Below are positions 9,882-21,951 of a stretch of DNA of 24,170 nucleotides, in pieces. The DNA is from Mansonella perstans. Lineage: Eukaryota > Nematoda > Chromadorea > Rhabditida > Onchocercidae. Below the pieces are notes generated by a model that saw nothing but the letters and a program-made list of their open reading frames with translations, did no database searches and was not told where the DNA came from. Made by a program: the position numbers and the translations under genes. The stretch spans positions 1-24,170 of the forward strand of contig JBAMDO010000407.1 of NCBI GenBank assembly GCA_037074765.1, written 5' to 3'. Within the stretch, counting starts at the first letter, position 1. Each line of letters opens with the position of its first letter.

Positions 9882-12800
9882 GAAATGTCTAAGCAATGTA
9901 ACAGAAATTTTTAACGAAAATGCACATGCCTATCTATTCTTCCGCCTTCGTATATGTACGAATTTTATATGCTCTTAGTTCGAATGGTAGGTGAAAAGAG
10001 CTTCTGACCTCATTTGAAAAGGTCGAAGGTTACGACTTTCAAATTATTGCAAAGGTGGTTTTTTCAACGGAATATTTAAAGAAAAATTGGAAGAGAAGAA
10101 CAATAAGAGAAGAGATTTAGACATATTATTTCTTTTTATCACGTTGAAATAATATAAAACTGTTTCAATTTAAGTAAAATTGTTTGAGACTAATTAAAAA
10201 CCAATTTAAGTTGATTAATCATAATGTATTTTAATAAATAATGAGCGGTTTTTTTTTTTCGTTTCTTCTCTTCTTTTTTTCCCAAAAATAAATTTTTTGC
10301 ATTATTCATTAAACTTTTCTGTACAAATTCCGGATGCCATTTGTTAAACTATTTCGTTTGAACAAACAAATTTTTTCTTTAAATTTTTCCAAAAAAAAAG
10401 CGATTAAATAACTAACTGAACATTCATACAGTTATGGACATGAAATGAGTTAGGTGGACTGATTTGATGGCACAATTAATCCGTAATTGCAAAAATTAAT
10501 TAAAATCATAAAAATAATCTAGATAATTGGAAGGAAAATCGAACTTGAACTTAATCAAAGAATTACCAATTCTTTTGAGTTCAAATTTGAGCATTTCTAA
10601 CTTGATTTTCAATTAAAGTTCTTGAAGTTTATCAGTATAATTTGAGTAATAAGAAGAAAGTAAGAATATTATCACGAATGAACATATAGTGAAATATGAT
10701 ACGGTAATTGTGCAAGAATAGAAGAAAAATGGTTCAATGTGATCAATTTATACTGTCCTTTTTTCAAAATTCTGAAAAAAATTTAAACAAATGTTACTGA
10801 GGAAAGAGTAATTTTTGTTTACATTTGACAAATGATCTTTACTCTAAGAATTGCTTATTTTCTCAGAACAAATGGTACGCTTTGATTGCTTCTCATTTTT
10901 CTTTCTTTCTTTTCATAAAATTCAATATTCAAATTTCTCTTGGCTATCTTATGCTAATAAATGTGCATGAAATGTAAGGTAAATGTTGCTGAAGGTAAAT
11001 AAAATAATTGTTGCAATTATCATTATAGTTATTTAGTTTACGGTAACGACAATAATTATACGGTTAACGAACGATATGTTAGACATAAAAAGCAAAAAAA
11101 AGAAAGCGAAGAAAGTAATGCAAAAAAGGTTTTTTTTGTTGTAAAAATTCTCACAGTTGGAATGAAATTTTATGGATGAATTAAAGTTTTAATTGAAATT
11201 ACTGTAAGGAAGAAGACTGAAAGCAAAAAACGGATGGAAAATAAATTTTGAAAAAGATATAAATTTAAAAAAAGTGTGAAATTATGAGTTAAGAATGGAA
11301 AAATGAAATAAAAGATGTTGAAACTAAGAACACGAAATGCTTAAGGAAAGGTATGCATAACATGATGCTAATGCAGGAAAATACGTTCCCATAGAAACGT
11401 TTTAATTAAAAATAATAGGATGATTAATCGGCAAGCATTATTTGAAAGTATTCGAGTTAAACAAATACATTTCTTTCAATCCGACAAAGATTACTAATTT
11501 TCATGGAGCTTTGTTAAAATGAAATCACAGTGAATTTCACAATTTATGACCTGCTTCTTATAATAATAACTTAGATATATTAACCATCATCCCTCTGCTG
11601 AAAAAATTCCACAAACATGAAGTAGCAATTTTAATTAACCGAAAGTTAATAGAAGTTAAAGAACAAAGTGGGGACAATATGAACCAATTTTTTGTGTAAA
11701 TATTTTTTTCAAACATTCCTTAAAAAGTGCAAAAAAAAAAAAAAAAAATTGCACAAATAATGTGATGAAAATGGACTGAATGTATTTCAAATATAAAAGT
11801 ATTTTTAAAAAAACAACTCGGGAAATGACAGAAATAAGAAAATGACTCTTTTGCGATGGCTGGAATCAATTTCTTTGCAATGAAACCATTCGTTCTGATT
11901 GTGTTTAAAGTGCAACTAAAAAAAAAACTAGCTGCAATTTTAATCCTATTTAATTGAATTGCAGTTTAATGGAGATAAAAATTTAATTTTAAACTGTACT
12001 TTGGAAGAAGAAAAAAATTAAAATAATAAAATAAGCTAAAAGTAATTACTCATTCTGTTTTTTTATAAATCAGCTGAATTCGCATGCAAACAGATGAAAT
12101 TGATGCGAAATGTTACGGAGAAAAAAATGAACGCATTGATCCAACTGCTAGAATTTTCTGTTCTTACTAAAATGCTTCATCCATCTTTAATATACCTTCT
12201 TCTCTTCTTCAATTTTTGTGATTTATTTAGAAAATAGGGAAAAAAGCAGACTTTAAAAAACCCATTGTAAATACTTGGTATATATCCATTTGTTTTCCAC
12301 AAATAAAAATATGTTATACCATTACAATATCAGTATCATTGCAGTATCGGTTAATTTGATATATTGAAATTGAATATCACATGCAACGAAGCATGTGACA
12401 ATAATTGATTAGAATGATGAAGTAAAAAACTAGATAATAATTACGACTTGATAGAGCGAAAACTTGCTATAGGAACTCGTAATATTTCTATTATACTAAA
12501 ATTATAGCCTAATACTAACGATTATCATCAAATATTTCTCCTAGAAATCGTTAAATATTTTACTGCTCATCTTTTCCGAGTGGCCTAGCAACGACGCATG
12601 CGGCAATAACTGATCTGAATAACTCACGATAAATTTCGTCTCATTTAAAGTAATCACGAATTCAATTACTATTTTAAGAGTGTGCATATTTCTTGATTCG
12701 AAAAAAGATTTCATTCGGAAAATTTTGTTTCATTGAAATTTAAGGACAAACTTGATTTCAAAACTTTGTATTATTTAATCGTGACAATAATGGACATTGC

Positions 12801-13301
12801 ATCAAACATGAATGCTTATTGATACAATTACGCTTATCGCAAATCTATTAGACTAAGTTCTAATTGTATATTAAGCAAAGATATAAAGAAAATTTTTCGC
12901 TGAAACCTTACTGCATGGCATTTTATTCAATATGACAATGTGGTGTAGCAGACATCGACTTTGGTGTCAATGATGTTAATACTTCAGAAGCTTCAAGACT
13001 GCTTCGATTTCAGCAGTATTACTTGCCTCTTTGGAATATTACCATATATCACAGTGATAGATGATACGCCCTCATCGATATGAGTTCTGTTCGTAAGCGA
13101 ATCTCCTGTTAAAGTAATAACATGTTCAAACCGCGGAAAATAATATAGATGGATAAAATACAGCTCAACAAAGAACGAAAAATACAAACATTTATTGATT
13201 CTTTGAGCTAAAAAAAACAATTAAGAAAACAATATATTTCATTTCACAAATTACAGCAAACAACGCAATGAAGAATAAAGCTCAACAATTGACGTAAAGA
13301 T
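9882..13301. other. AT-rich spacer, no gene recognised
   Basis: About 3.4 kb of AT-rich sequence with many poly(A) and poly(T) runs. These include A18 at 11731-11748, flanked by GTGC on the left and TTGCAC on the right. No spliceable set of exons, RNA gene or transposon ends was found. A minus-strand open stretch at 12993-13220 is the only weak coding candidate. Confidence 0.5.
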
Positions 13302-13353
13302 GCGTGGGAAAGGAAATATGATAAATACGCGTGAAAGGAAATATGATAAATAC
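13302..13353. repeat. Two-copy 25-27-bp tandem repeat
   Basis: GCGTGGGAAAGGAAATATG... is followed at once by GCGTGAAAGGAAATATG..., each ending ATAAATAC, differing by a 2-bp indel. It lies about 190 bp upstream of the first 24-bp repeat bordering the shuffled gene A pieces. Confidence 0.85.
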
Positions 13354-13542
13354 GCACATGTGATTCAAAAAGCATTCAAGAAATTTATTGCTCAAAAACG
13401 GGACTTACTGCTGTGTCAAAAATTTTTAATTGTTGTCCTCGGAAGAAAGTTTCCTTAGTTTTCTTTCCTTGTATAATAGAATTATAGATAGACACTAACA
13501 TTTCTTGGAAAAATGTGAATCGCTTATTTAAAACAAATGTAG

Positions 13543-13566
13543 TAGTTAAGTGTGAAAATACTGTCG
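13543..13566 (+). repeat. 24-bp direct repeat, left member
   Basis: TAGTTAAGTGTGAAAATACT plus GTCG. It matches 15101-15124 at 23 of 24 bases. Gene A homology begins 18 bases after it. No match elsewhere in the window was noticed by eye. Confidence 0.8.
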
Positions 13567-13583
13567 ACGCTTGCCCGCTGGAT

Positions 13584-14105
13584 TCAAGTTTTCGTATTGC
13601 ATTTATTTAGAATAATTGGAATAACCTGTAATATTGTATCCTTATTACACCATAATGTGCTTCTTAGCAAAGATCACTCAATAGATTGACAACTAATAAA
13701 ATGCATTACACAGTAACTTTACATATATTAATAAGTTAGACTACGTTGAAACTTCCTCGTAATGTAATTCTAGGTGGAACTGTCGGATGATGGCTTAGTT
13801 TTGGATGACGGCTCTCTTTTAGCGTCCCAATATTTGAAAATTCGCTTCGATAGTAGTTCGCACGAAGAATGTGACAAGCTTGTTCCTGGTACATGGGTCG
13901 AGTTCACAGCATGGAGTCCTGCTAGCAAGCCGGATTTCAGAATCAAAACTTGGAAACTTACAGATAATCCATTTTTAATGCAGATTCATGCAGTTCCTAC
14001 ATGCGATGGTTATGAGGTGAGTACGCATCTCTCCTTTTGATGCCCTGTAAAGCATTAAATTAAAAAGAATCCTTTTGATTTCATTTAATCTACCTTTTAT
14101 TGCAC
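13584..14105 (+). pseudogene. Gene A fragment: intron 8 end, exon 9, intron 9 start
   Basis: Homologous to about 3870-4410 of copy 1. Exon 9 lies at 13774-14016 with an intact TCTAG acceptor and GTGAGT donor, and is open for 81 codons. It differs from copy 1 at several residues, shares Ala-Ser-Gln and Ser-Pro-Ala with copy 2, and has its own changes (His for Tyr, Glu for Lys, Glu for the final Val). The GTWV-x-F motif is retained. At 14105/14106 homology jumps to intron 4 of gene A. Confidence 0.85.
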
Positions 14106-14682
14106 CGAAATATTTAAAATTGAAATTTAAAAAATATTTGTAAGTTTAGAGTAATTTTAGTTGTTTGTTCTATAGTCCTATACTGTAATGAGTTGCAGAA
14201 AAATTACAGAATGGGATTTCTCAATTTTTTTCTTTTATTGAAATTTTGTTTATGGTAGGCGATCTGCTGCTGTAAAATGAATTCAGATTAGAAAGTGTTG
14301 CACTTACCAAATAGAGGGAAGAGTACGAGATTTACCAAAAAAATTGTTGGAAAGAAATTATCAAAAACAATTTATAACCAGTTTATAGCCCTGGAATCGT
14401 GGGAATCCCTACTTTTTTGCTATCGCAAGCAGCTATGATGATGAAAGTGATTCAGATTTGGATGAAGACCTTCAAGTATCGCATCCCTATGTATCGTATC
14501 CCTATGAGGTTTGTTTCACCTACTTGCACTGTTTGCTGCTATCCATCATTTGAAAACGAAACTACTCACTATAAATTTTCTCATACTGTGGTTACTATGT
14601 CGACGATGAATCAGTCATTTTCGATTGTTTTATTCGCGATATTTTGTAGGACCGAAATCCAATTTACTTTGCTTTATTTTTT
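14106..14682 (+). pseudogene. Gene A fragment: intron 4, exon 5, intron 5
   Basis: Homologous to about 2361-2927 of copy 1, now downstream of exon 9, so gene order is reversed relative to the parent. Exon 5 at 14389-14508 keeps its TTTATAG acceptor, its GTTTGT donor and an open phase-0 reading of 40 codons. The acidic linker is slightly changed (Asp-Leu-Asp-Glu-Asp in place of Ser-Gly-Glu-Asp). Homology ends near 14682 in intron sequence. Confidence 0.85.
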
Positions 14683-15100
14683 CGGTTATTATGTTTCACT
14701 CTAAAGAATTTTCCAGTATTTCATTCATAAACATTCTTTGTCACATCCAATCATAAAGTATTAATGGCGTAAGGAAAATATGCAAAAGAAAAAATGAAAA
14801 TGTGGAAAATATGGGAATGAGAACTTTCAAAAACTGCAAAAGAAAATGAAAAATATGGGAATGAAAACATTCCCGAGTGGGATGAAGGGAAATCCGAGAT
14901 AAAGCAACACCCCATATGAATTTAAAAATTAATTTAACTTTCAAAAACACAACTTATAATTTTGATGTGGTGCATATAATACCTTAATATCTGTTTGCAA
15001 TCATGATTTACATAGACTCGCAGGGGATTACAACTATTTTTTTTTAATTTATATGCTTTAAGCTTACGAAATTTCTTGTTTTAATAAGAATTGAATATTG
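14683..15100. other. Unassigned insert between shuffled gene A pieces
   Basis: About 420 bp with no match to gene A that I could see. It contains two imperfect copies, at 14781-14825 and 14835-14870, of a purine-rich unit beginning TGCAAAAGAAAA and ending ATATGGGAATGA. No coding signal was found. Confidence 0.5.
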
Positions 15101-15124
15101 TAGTTAAGTGTCAAAATACTGTCG
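15101..15124 (+). repeat. 24-bp direct repeat, right member
   Basis: TAGTTAAGTGTCAAAATACT plus GTCG. It differs from 13543-13566 at one base and lies immediately before the last shuffled gene A piece. Confidence 0.8.
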
Positions 15125-15126
15125 TT

Positions 15127-15328
15127 GAGTTTATTTTTGGAATTATATCGGAATGGGCAATAAGATTATTAAGTTTCAGTTAAAAAGCAACTGCGAAATC
15201 GTAAACTGCCTGATGGAAGCATTAGTTGATGAATTTCTGACTAGTATGATGGAGCTGCTAAAAATCGAAAACTCGGTAGGTTGAAGGATTAATTGTAGTT
15301 CAAGTGTTCTTAAAAAATACTGCAATTA
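15127..15328 (+). pseudogene. Gene A fragment: last intron end and longer last exon
   Basis: Corresponds to 5347-5485 of copy 1. The acceptor TTTCAG at 15174-15179 is intact and the exon 15180-15284 is open for 34 codons to TGA. It shares SN-x-EI and MMELL-x-[IV]EN with the parental last exon. It carries about 11 extra codons between them (from VNCLMEAL to FLT), absent in copies 1 and 2. Phase is 0, matching exon 5 upstream. Confidence 0.75.
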
Positions 15329-16575
15329 TACGTTATTACAGATCATTATGTTATCTGATCATATCAAAGTATCGTGCTATTTATTTCTTTCATATGTTAT
15401 GCTGAAGCCGTTCGAAGGTTCGCAAAATGAACCGCTGTCACCATGATTATCATATCAATCAGATGATAATAATACTTGATCTAAGTAAAAAAGTTGCCAG
15501 TACTTCGTATAGAGTTCACAGAGAAGCAGAAGCGAAATTAACAATACAGCTTATATTTTGACCGTTGTATGGTTACATTTGATGGATTAAAGGAGAGTTT
15601 TAATTGAATTTAAGGTGAAGAAAGGTTGAAACCAGAAAAATTTTGGAATTAGTTTTCCATTTCCTTATTGTATAGTCATTTATATATATCTGTAAAATGC
15701 TGACATGAACTTGTAAATGTATACTTTATATATAATAAAATTGAATTCAAAATTGCTGAGGATTTCATGTTTTTTTTTTTTTCTTGTATTTATGATTTGT
15801 ACCTGAGAATGATTTATTTATCCATAAACAGTAAGATGTGATTATTTAAGTGGTTGGGAAAAAAATTATTTTTAATCACCCTAATTCTTACTTGAATGAT
15901 AAGACATAAAATTTTGCTTTTCATTTATCTTTTTCACGATAAACAAAAGGTTACATTTAAGGAATTTTCAGACATCATAAAAGTTCAGATAACAATCAAT
16001 TTGGGAGTTTTTCATAAAGTTCTGTCATTACTTTTGGGGAAAACTATCACAGTTTCCTTATCTTGTTGTATTCACATCTGGTATCATGCAAGTGATCAGC
16101 AGATATTTCTTGATAGTATTATGATTTTCAATCAATCCCTTTCATCACTGTAACATCTCTCATGAGTTTAAATTAATGATACAATGGGGAATAGTAGATT
16201 CTAAACTTATTTCCTTTTCAATGCAACGGAGTGATGAGAAACAAAACGATGAAAGAAATTGCATTTCGTTCCCAAATAGCCAAAAGCTTGTACGGTATTT
16301 CAGTGAATTTGAATTTTAAACAAACAAACATTTTCGGTCAAGTACGGCTAAATGGCGCGAAATTCTTCGTGTATTTAAATTGGAAATTGTGATTCAGCTG
16401 ACATTGTGCATGTGTATGCGGTGTGTACATTCTAGATAGGACACTTTCTTTTTAACTTTTTATTTGATTTTTTAAATCCAAATTAGTCTCCTTCTAAACT
16501 TTTTTTACATTATTTTTTTATAAAACCAAATCTTTTTTTTTTTTTTTTGTTTATCGCTTAATTATTTTGTCTGAG
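15329..16575. other. AT-rich spacer before copy 2, no gene recognised
   Basis: About 1.25 kb with long T runs near 15771 and 16535. An 85-codon open frame at 15896-16153 lacks any splice or family support and is not annotated. The final bases (ending TTTGTCTGAG at 16575) are the unduplicated left flank of unit U. Confidence 0.5.
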
Positions 16576-16895
16576 TCATATTTTTAAAGCTAAAATTAGA
16601 AGAATGCATTCTTCTTATTGCTATTCATAAATTCCTGAAAACATAGTTTTTTTAATTAACAACAAAAAATCAAAATGATAGACGATAAACGGAATTAATA
16701 GTCAAACAAACAAATGATGTCGCTGGAGTTATCCAAAATTTGCATAAAAAGAGCGAGTATAAAAAATTAAGGAAAAGAATTCTTAAAGACAGATAAACTC
16801 ATGACTTGGGAATGGGAATGCTAAGCTCTGTATTATTTCTTCAATGATTATCTATTTTCAGTTTTTCTTCTTTTCTAAACGAAGTTTTTTTTCAG
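16576..16895 (+). promoter_or_regulatory. 5' flank of gene A copy 2
   Basis: Matches 521-846, including the 18-bp palindrome (16598-16615) and the TTTTTTTTCAG acceptor-like site ending at 16895. One small indel near 16764 removes bases present in copy 1 (AAAAGCTGTAAATTAAGG against AAAAAATTAAGG). Confidence 0.35.
16598..16615. repeat. 18-bp perfect palindrome, copy 2
   Basis: Identical to 543-560, in the same position relative to the gene A start and 22 bp inside the unit boundary. Confidence 0.8.
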
Positions 16896-16920
16896 GTGAA
16901 ATATTTGCTTGACCAGAGTG

Positions 16921-19900
16921 ATGGCAACAATGGATGGTATCATTTTTACTCCATCATTCAAGGAAGATGAATTTGTCGTTTATGTGGGAGAAAACTATCC
17001 TCTTCTATACATTAAACAAGCAGCTCCAGTACCAAACAAAGCAAAATTGAGTAAACAAGAACGTAAAGATCTCGAAAAAGTGATTGGTTTGAAACATCTT
17101 TGCATTTTGTGACTTACAAACCTCATTTTCCCTTTCCCTACTGGAAAATCTTTTGAATTTTATGAATTTTTCATGCTAAAAAGAAAAATCCATCAGATGA
17201 TAATTCATTGTTCTCGAACTCATTACTTGTCCTGAAACGATGTAACAGTCTTTATTATCTTATACTATGCGTAAAACTGGAGTGAGCAAAATTTGTGCGG
17301 ATATAGTTTGTATGAATAAGTTAAGTGTTAATTTAAATTGGCCAGTAGTTTAAAGAATATTTCAGGCCGAAAAAAAAAGGTCGCTTATGTTCGGTGACTG
17401 CATCAGATTTGATAAAAGCGATATTAAAGAAGGTTTTATTGACAAGTATACAAAGATGTACCCACTGTACCCTCGTCGCAGTAATGGTAAGCATTACCAG
17501 GTAAGGGCTGCTTAATAAAAACGGAAATTTATTATTTGTGGAGTTATTTCAGAAACAACTTCACGCTTCAAAGTATAGAATATTTTGGAAATTTTTTACA
17601 CTGTTTTGATAGTTTACTTTTGTAACAGCAGCAACAACAAAGGAAGACTGTATTTGTCACATATTCGACCTTCCACAATATTTCGGAATTGCAAAATTTA
17701 TTGGAAGTCGGATTAAAGATTTGTTAATTCTAAGTACTATATTTAAGGGCATCACTTATTATAGCGTAATAAATGCTAATTAAGGTTCTTTCTAGACCTG
17801 TAAAATAGAAAGGATTTAGCTGATTTTATTTTTAAGAGCTTGTTCATTACAGATTGAATCAACTTGTATCTTTTCACCCCTGGTTTCTGAATGGGAGGAT
17901 GATTGTTATTGTCCACTGTTTGGCAGAGTTCGAGTTGATCGGGATTTGAGAAAATGTTTTATTGCTGATGTTGCATATCGGTAATGCGTAAAAGCAGATT
18001 AATTTAAAAGCTTTTTATGGAGCTAGTATGTGATTACAAATGTGTATGCCTGTGATGCTTTGTACAGCTGAAGCACGCGAAATTAAGACAGTTTTAAATT
18101 TAAAAGGTTATCATTATATTCCTTTAGCAATGTTCATTATTGATCTGCATGTAAATCGTTTTTCTCTTTCATTTTTCTTTTTTAGTTGTTGGATTTCCGT
18201 GGAAGTACCGTGGGTGCAATCTTTTTATGTCGAGCTTGGTGAATATATTGGTGTGTCAGAGGACCAACATTTGGTTAAAGAAACGGTGAATTCTGAATTC
18301 TTGTTTGCAATTCAATAATATAGTGATATTCATTATTCCCTAGATTTTAAATCAGCCAATTTTTTATTCGTCTTAGTTCGGGAGTTGTAAGTCTCAAAAT
18401 CCTTGAATCCTCAATACTTAAAATTGAAGTTTAAAAAATATTTGTAAGTTTAGAGTAATTTAGTTGTTTGTTTTACAATCCTATACTGTAATGAGTTGCA
18501 AGGAAATTACAGAATGGGATTTATCAATTTTTTTCTTTTATTGAAATTTTGTTTATGGTGGGCGATCTGCTACTGTAAAATGAATTCAGATTAGAAAGTG
18601 TTGCACTTACCAAATAGAGGGAAGAGTATGAGATTTACCAAAAAAATTGTTGGAAAGAAATTATCAAAAACAATTTATAACCAGTTTATAGCCCTGGAAT
18701 CGTGGAAATCCCTACCTTTTTGCTATCGCAAGCAGCTATGATGATGAAAGTGATTCAGATTCGGGAGAAGACCTTCAAGTATCGCATCCCTATGTATCGT
18801 ATCCCTATGAGGTTTGTTTCACCTACTTGCACTGTTTGCTGCTATCCATCATTTGAAAACGAAACTACTCACTATAAATTTTCTCATACTGTGGTTACTA
18901 TGTCGACGATGAATCAGTCATTTTCGATTGTTTTATTCGCGATATTTTGTAGGACCGAAATCCAATTTACTTTGCTTTATTTGTAGTTAACACATAGTTA
19001 TTGGAAGTAATAAGAATTCTCATATATCTTGAGATTTAATCTTCCGTATCTCGTTTACAGATATATGATGTGCATGGTATATTGATTAGTGAACGAAATG
19101 TCTATAGTAGTCAATATCCGGATGTGAAAGTCATATTGGGTTACGTCAAACGTGAACAGCATACTCCTGTCGGTTGCCATATACAGTTTAGAGCCTTTTA
19201 CCATGCTGCATTACAATTGTATGTGGTTCGGTCGTATAGTCGTTTGAAGAAACAGCCGCTTACAGCAGAGCCATTCGATTTCGGATTATCGTTTTTGGTT
19301 TTTTTTTTTCCTTTTTAAAACATCTTTCACAAACCCCGCAGCTAAACACCGAGAAAGATTGCTGACTCACCGTGGTAGAAGACATATGTCGATCAATACT
19401 TTTTTCTAAACTTGTTATATTCCGCAGAGTTGGTATTTCCATTAGATTTTCTGAACGTATTCATTATAAATGGCATGAATTCACAGCAGATTTCCGTTGT
19501 GAATCTGCGCCCAATGAATAAAATAAAATTAGCTTGAATTATTATTCCGTTAATTTTATCATTTTAGTTGGAGGTTAACGCTTGTTGGGAGTCAGATTTG
19601 CCGATGGGATATTTGCGGACTGAAAATAATGATCTGGGACTGATCCATGATCCAGATGGACTACTGCTATCTGTATTGTTAGGTAAAAATCCAAATGCAG
19701 TGGTCTGCGTACGTGTGGCATATACAGGTCCTAGTCGTTTAAGTTGTTTTGCAGTAAAAGATATGTCAGAAAAGGAAGCAAATGCTGCTGTGAGTAATGG
19801 CTATGTAAGAGATTGTCTTTTTCTTTTTTTTCATTTTCCAATTTACAAATAAAGAATGTTAAAGTTTCTCAAAAGATATAATATTACTTTCTTCCAAGTT

Positions 19901-21513
19901 TCTCAAACTGTTAAAGTTTTCAAGTTTTCGTATTGCAGTTATTTAGGAGCACGAAATTAATGAATAATTGAAATAACCTGTAATTTGTATCCTTATTACA
20001 CCATAATGTGCTTCTTAGCAAGGATCACTCAATAGATTGACAACTAATAAAATACATTACACAGTAACTTTACATATATTAATAAGTTAGACTACGTTAA
20101 AACTTCCTCTAATGTAATTCTAGGTGGAACTGTCGGATGATGGCTTGGTTTTGGATGACGGCTCTCTTTTAGCGTCCCAGTATTTGAAAATTCGCTTTGA
20201 TAGTAGTTCGTACGAAGAATATGACAAGCTTGTTCCTGGGACATGGGTCAAGTTCACAGCATGGAGTCCTGCTAGCAAGCCGGATTTCAGAATCAAAACT
20301 TGGAAACTTGCAGATAATCCATTTTTAATGCAGATTCGTGCAGTTCCTACATACGATGGTTATGTGGTGAGTACATATCCCTCCTTTTGATGCCCTGTGA
20401 AGCGTTTAATTAAAAAGAATGCTTTTGATTTCATTTAATCTACGTTTTATTACACCATGCAGAGCTGTGTTAGATATTTTTTGCGTAATTCGGATTTGAG
20501 CGAAGAACTGGATGAATCTAAAGATTTGTGTAACAGATTTTTTGCTTACATTTACCTGCGTATTAGTTTTTTGAATGCTTAAAAATTTTTCAATTTTAGT
20601 TTGAAGCATGTGGCTTTTTTGAAGAAGAGCTAAGCGCCATACAATCAACCGTATTCGGTTTTATTGAAATACCGCGCGGAAAGCTATCGTTGATAAAGGC
20701 AAAAAATAATGATGTAACGACTATCTGGGTGCGAGAAGATAAATGGAATAGAACAGCACGATTTGTGTTTTATTCGATTGAAATGCCGCAGCCTGTCGTA
20801 AGATCACTTACAGAATTGAATTTGAAAATAATCTGATTACCGCTTTTTTCGAATTCTTTTGTCATTTTAAAAAACTTACATGATTTTATTTATTCCTTTC
20901 TACGCAGTATATCGGTTGTTTCACCAGCGAGCGCAGAAAATGCCTACAACTATATTTCACTACTGAGTTCCAATCATTAAGTCTCATTTCATATAGAAAT
21001 ATGAAATAATTTTTAGCAAAGTCAAAAACGAAACCAGAACTGTCATTGAAGTATATTTCTATAAAATTTAACATTTCATAAATATTGTGCAAATTTTTAA
21101 GGATTTTGAAACAGATACGGAAAAGCTCTCTGAAGAAGATATGGAAATGCTCTTGAATGAAATTGAGCAGTGTTATATAACAGAAGAGGTGAGTTTAAGA
21201 CATTGTTCATATCAGAAAAGCAAAAGTGATCATAAAAGTATGTGTTTCGTGAGATACTTTTCAACTTTTTCTTCGTTTGCTTTTGTATGACAAAACACGG
21301 CAAAAGAAAAGACTACGTGGGATGAGTATTCGTAAAAACTCGGTAAGTGTTGCTTTGAAAATTCAGTAAATAATAAACGTAATTTTTTGAATTCTGGGTT
21401 TATTTTTGGCACTATATCGGAATGAGCAATAAGATTTTCAGTTAGAAAGCAACCGCGAAATCTCCGGGGTGGATATGATGGAGCTGCTGGAAGTCGAAAA
21501 CTTGGAAGACTGA
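16921..21513 (+). CDS. Gene A copy 2: unrecognised nematode multi-block protein
   Basis: Same architecture as copy 1 and fully open. Exons: 16921-17079, 17366-17500, 17853-17980, 18186-18285, 18692-18811, 19061-19297 (or to 19290), 19568-19789, 20124-20366, 20600-20797, 21102-21188, perhaps 21307-21342, and 21442-21513 (TGA). No exon has changed length relative to copy 1, so no frameshift is present. By eye about 17 codons differ in amino acid (for example Arg to Ser, Arg to Gly, Glu to Lys and His to Arg in exon 1; four in exon 9) and about 8 are silent. The G-x-x-[IV]-x-F motifs are all kept. Its 5' flank is the same as that of copy 1, so both may be expressed. The function is unknown. Confidence 0.7.
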
Positions 21514-21951
21514 AGTTCAAGTGTTCTTAAAAAAATAATCTGATTGCCGCTTTTTTCGAGTTTTTTTGTCGTTTTAAAAAACTGTCTTAAATGATTTTAT
21601 TTATTCCTTTCTACGCAATATATTATTTTCTGGTTGTTTCACTGGTAAGCTGACTGGTATCACCTTAGTTTGGAAAGTTTTTTTCTGATTTTCTGCAAGT
21701 GTTTTTGTCCAAAAATTAGAGACAAAGCAAATTTTATTTGGAATAAATAAAAAACACAAGGAGTTTAATAGTTAGAATAAAATCTGTTCAGGTCTTCAAT
21801 TCTTTTTTTCGCGATGTGGTTGGGGATTTTTGGCATTACATTTATCAATGTGAGTGTCACTACTATAATTGGTAGCCAGCTTTTTTGGAACTAGTTTAAT
21901 GTCTGACAAAATTGAAAAAATGTTAAGTTCTGAAAATGACAAAATGAAATA
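21514..21951. other. Tail-to-tail intergenic region, copy 2
   Basis: Equivalent of 5466-5904, with the second member of the internal repeat (about 21533-21650) and back-to-back poly(A) signals at 21733-21747. No exon was found. Confidence 0.6.
21733..21747. terminator. Back-to-back poly(A) signals, copy 2
   Basis: TTTATT at 21733-21738 (minus-strand AATAAA) and AATAAA at 21742-21747 reproduce the arrangement at 5686-5700. Confidence 0.4.

Noticed and set aside
9697..9978. Plus-strand open frame of 93 codons
   Set aside because: It runs through the (AC)12 microsatellite, reading His-Thr repeats, and lacks other support.
11731..11748. A18 run as a retrotransposon poly(A) tail
   Set aside because: No reverse transcriptase remnant or target-site duplication was seen around it; homopolymers are common across this spacer.
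12993..13220. Minus-strand open stretch of 75 codons ending in a plausible soluble segment
   Set aside because: Its first third is hydrophobic and low complexity, no partner exons with matching phase were found on either side, and no family was recognised.
15896..16153. Plus-strand open frame of 85 codons
   Set aside because: AT-rich spacer with no conserved motif, no splice context and no second copy to support it.
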